Notes under the pieces: generated by a model
Database searches by the model: none
Seen by the model: only the letters and a program-made list of their open reading frames with translations
Told to the model about the DNA's origin: nothing
NCBI GenBank assembly: GCA_943736015.1
Contig: OX031062.1
Coordinates: 55,292,962 to 55,356,961, forward strand
Reading direction: 5' to 3'
DNA: 64,000 bases
From: Tridacna crocea
Lineage: Eukaryota; Mollusca; Bivalvia; Cardiida; Cardiidae
Translations under genes and position numbers: made by a program
In this document: positions 62,715 to 64,000 of the stretch, piece after piece
Layout: the number at the start of each line of letters is the position of its first letter
Numbering within the stretch: the first letter of the stretch is position 1

Positions 62715-63030
62715 ATTAGTTGATAAATAAGGATTTATACTGATATAATATTTTTGCGCATTTCTAACCGACCAGAAATTCATTTGATGTCCATCTTGAA
62801 ACTATTTGTTGATATTTTGTAATTTTTCAGAAAAGGGAGGTAATTATCATCTCTTTTTGTAATAAGAATAGAGTGGCCCTAGATTTATAAATGATAATTC
62901 CTAGAAGGAAAAAATGGAAAAAGTGGCTCGGTCAAAGTAGTAAAATAATACCCACTTTCAATCGTAGCAACTTTTTTAGGATAATATAATAGTGGAAATG
63001 GCTGATTTACTTTAGCGCGTATTACAATCC
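62715..63030 (+). mobile_element. TTAA-4 relative
   Basis: AGTTGATAAATAAGGATTTA, CATTTCTAACCGACCAGAAA, AAAGGGAGGTAATTATCATC, AGATTTATAAATGATAATTC, GTGGAAATGGCTGATTTACT. The right terminus is diverged and followed by a C run at 63031-63042. Confidence 0.8.
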
Positions 63031-63042
63031 CCCCCCCCCCCA

Positions 63043-63975
63043 CAATATTTGGGGTAGTGATGCGTCATGTAAGAAAGCTCGAATCTTCAAAGAATATGAC
63101 AAGCACAGACAACGATATTAGCGCTCGCTCCATGTGCGAAAAATAATTAAGTACGAGGAAAATAGGTGTTGGAGGAACCAACTTTTTGACCTCGACTCTG
63201 ATCCTTCCAACTAGTGTGTGGTATAGGTCAATATCACATAGCACAAAAGCTATATTCCGATCTTAGATCTTCTCTTACAGGGGTGTAGTTAGCCAAATGT
63301 AAAGTGAACTTTACCGAGGGTATTATGTTAGGCGACCTGTGCTGAGAAGGAGAAGGGGACGATATGTCCATGCCATATTTATGTGTAACTTTGGAAATGG
63401 CAAAAGACCACTTACTATGCCGTTGCCAGTCAATATTTGAACTTGAACTTTCATATCCGAGGTGGGCCTGGGGATTCACCACAGAGAAACCTTGAATTGT
63501 CGGAAGTATTTAGTGGTCTCTAGTGACTTTTTTTTTTATCAGATTGCCCGTCTTTTATCTCCGAAATATACATAACTGTTTATTTTTTTCCGAAAGTGCA
63601 GCTAACCTTCCCCTGCCCCCTTGTATAAAAATATTGTGCTTGCAAAGAGTACAACATTTATTTCACGTTTTATACTGACTTGATACTTTTGAATTGTGCT
63701 CGATGAAATGTTGCTATAATTAAGTCTGCAAACAGCCTCGATTGAGAGTATAAACTTTTTTTTTGCAGTAGGTAAAGTTTCTGCATGTCAAGGAATCCAT
63801 TCTACTTCACAATTCCCATGTATTGAGAAAAGAAATGGACCAACAGTACGCAATGAACTCCGTGGGTTTAACGTAGTTACGGGTATGCGTTTGGTCCCCT
63901 TTTCCCGAAGTGAGGCGAATTTATTATTATCGGTTTCACAGGTTAAAGTGTAAAAGAGTAATCTTACATATGACT
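63043..63975. other. No gene recognised
   Basis: Unique-looking DNA. An 82-codon minus frame (63234-63482) shows no domain. Confidence 0.5.
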
Positions 63976-64000
63976 GTGCTCTGTAAAAAGGGGACTTAAT
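63976..64000 (+). mobile_element. PAL-E start, cut by window end
   Basis: GCTCTGTAAAAAGGGGACTT followed by AAT is the PAL-E left terminus. Confidence 0.7.

Overview
The window looks like non-coding, repeat-saturated DNA from an invertebrate animal. It is AT-rich, has no long open reading frame, no operon or ribosome-binding-site structure, and is packed with short palindromic elements, tRNA-derived SINEs, minisatellites and microsatellites. From memory the palindromic families resemble those of bivalve molluscs (possibly a dreissenid or venerid clam or mussel). That assignment is an inference I could not check. No complete protein-coding gene, rRNA or functional tRNA could be supported. The longest open frames (207 codons at 42624-43247 minus, 177 codons at 15258-15791 plus) run through tandem repeats and I do not consider them genes.

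The dominant component is one family of ~160-245 bp non-autonomous elements, called here TTAA-1. It has about 37 recognisable copies spread from 3864 to 62326 in both orientations, with TTAA or near-TTAA ends, terminal motifs like TTAACYCWTTACCAMAC, and a central hairpin (ACATTGTGGGAAAAGGAG / CTCCTTTTCCCACAATGT around GCTGGTAACCAGC). Four other families also end in TTAA: TTAA-2 (48413, 56720), TTAA-3 (18372, 46089), TTAA-4 (11620, with relatives at 21994 and 62715) and PAL-C (24029 and 45262, both 214 bp). At 46089-46092 a TTAA-1 copy and a TTAA-3 copy share a single TTAA. This suggests (inference) mobilisation by one TTAA-specific transposase such as a piggyBac-type enzyme, which is not encoded here.

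Further hairpin families: PAL-D (double hairpin, outer GCATTCGGACATTTGCG), PAL-E (AAAGTATCGACTC), PAL-F (GGTCAGACTGCG), PAL-G (GGCTAAACCATTTGG), PAL-P (TATCGTCGGTTTACTTC), PAL-T (GACACCATCGGTAATATT) and foldback FB-I (CCGGTGTAATGCAGAG). There are also one-off palindromes, the largest having two 218-bp arms at 29095-29549. Two SINE families are visible: SINE-a (8091, 61087) and SINE-b (40003, 45510, 45706).

Layout: 1-3330 is mostly unique, with decayed minisatellites and a palindrome at 3111. 3.8-13 kb holds TTAA-1 copies, a 716-bp element with 35-bp terminal inverted repeats (6040-6755), SINE-a, and a palindrome whose arm became a 40-bp tandem array (10728-11109). 13.5-14.6 kb is a decayed DNA transposon with a coding relic. 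15-35 kb is a TTAA-1/PAL mosaic with a nested insertion (21208-21642) and the large foldback. 35.1-35.6 kb is a C-rich/G-rich element with a 27-G run. 39.5-43.7 kb has PAL-T, SINE-b, a 68-bp array and a 42-bp array. 44-53 kb is again mosaic. 54-55.3 kb is an ~18-bp minisatellite split by FB-I. 59-60.1 kb is a ~120-bp array. 60.4-63 kb is a dense nested cluster. No host pathway can be read from this window; the visible biology is transposition, nesting and palindrome-to-tandem-repeat conversion.
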